Below, in pieces: positions 7,426 through 7,551 of a stretch of 7,551 nt of DNA. The position numbers were made by a program, and so were the translations under genes. The DNA is from Nitrospirae bacterium UBA4572. Its GTDB lineage: Bacteria > Nitrospirota > Leptospirillia > Leptospirillales > Leptospirillaceae. A model generated the notes under the pieces. The model was given only the letters and a program-made list of their open reading frames with translations, was not told where the DNA came from and did not search any database. The stretch is taken from positions 68,727 through 76,277 of the forward strand of contig DGKK01000035.1 of assembly GCA_002387725.1 (NCBI GenBank), given 5' to 3'. Within the stretch, counting starts at the first letter, position 1, and the number at the start of each line of letters is the position of its first letter.

Positions 7426-7551
7426 ATGGATCTCATGTTAAATGATGACATTGATGATAAGGTTCTTTCGGAAGAAGCCTTAAAAATTATCCAGGAAATA
7501 ATGATTGATCCCACATCCAGCACTTCTCTCGTGAAGTTGGAGGGGATTTTT
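7426..7551 (+). CDS. Unrecognised AT-rich gene, 5' part (cut by window end)
   Basis: An ATG at 7426 is preceded by AAGGA (7414-7418) at seven-base spacing and opens a frame without a stop for 42 codons to the window end. The visible protein begins MDLMLNDDIDDKVLSEEALK and continues with a predicted helix (KIIQEIM) and a Thr/Ser-rich stretch. It is acidic at the N-terminus, with no signal peptide or membrane segment, and no family is recognised. It lies 25 bases after the int stop on the same strand, so co-transcription with int is possible. Base composition is much more AT-rich than anything before it, in keeping with element cargo. An antitoxin or small regulatory protein is conceivable but not supported by a motif. 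Confidence 0.55.
   Translation, partial: MDLMLNDDIDDKVLSEEALKIIQEIMIDPTSSTSLVKLEGIF

Larger units (their letters stand above)
5976..7551. mobile_element. Left end of a genomic island or prophage inserted at ssrA (continues beyond window)
   Basis: From just after the ssrA CCA end the sequence is noticeably less GC-rich than the chromosomal genes before it. It contains a repeat cluster, a P4-type integrase in the expected place next to the tmRNA gene, and an AT-rich unknown gene. The layout is that of an integrative element with its integrase beside the attachment site. Whether it is a phage, an ICE or a decayed island cannot be told, as almost all cargo lies beyond 7551. Confidence 0.65.

Overview
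The window looks like a stretch of GC-rich bacterial chromosome whose right end runs into an integrated genetic element. A lipoprotein with a lipobox points to a Gram-negative-type envelope. No single gene fixes the taxon. The gene order and GC content would fit an acidophile-type or Nitrospirota-like bacterium, but that is only a weak guess.

Positions 1-5604 hold a compact, plus-strand run of six genes: the 3' end of gyrA (DNA gyrase subunit A, C-terminal beta-pinwheel), a TPR-type lipoprotein, queE and queC (two consecutive steps to preQ0, the precursor of queuosine and other 7-deazaguanines), pepA (leucyl aminopeptidase, M17) and smpB (tmRNA-binding protein). The genes overlap or are separated by only 3 to 57 bases, so most are probably co-transcribed. 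Only 16 nt after smpB lies ssrA (tmRNA, 5621-5975), with a complete tRNA-like end, an encoded CCA and a short proteolysis tag, ANEPMALAA. SmpB and tmRNA act together in ribosome rescue. A good sigma-70-like promoter inside smpB (5425-5452) probably drives ssrA.

From the 3' end of ssrA onward the character changes. There is a rho-independent terminator (6019-6046), then a repeat-rich region with two direct and two inverted copies of a TGACGGTAACT-like word (6099-6160). Next comes a full-length P4-type tyrosine integrase (6183-7400) with all six catalytic residues. The window ends in the start of an AT-rich unrecognised gene (7426 onward). This is the classic layout of a genomic island or prophage integrated at the 3' end of ssrA, with the integrase next to the attachment site. 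The rest of the element and its far attachment site lie outside the window.

No wholly new system can be demonstrated here. The most distinctive points are the repeat cluster before the integrase, the promoter embedded in smpB, the near-duplicate 18-19 nt segment inside the tmRNA, and the unknown first cargo gene.
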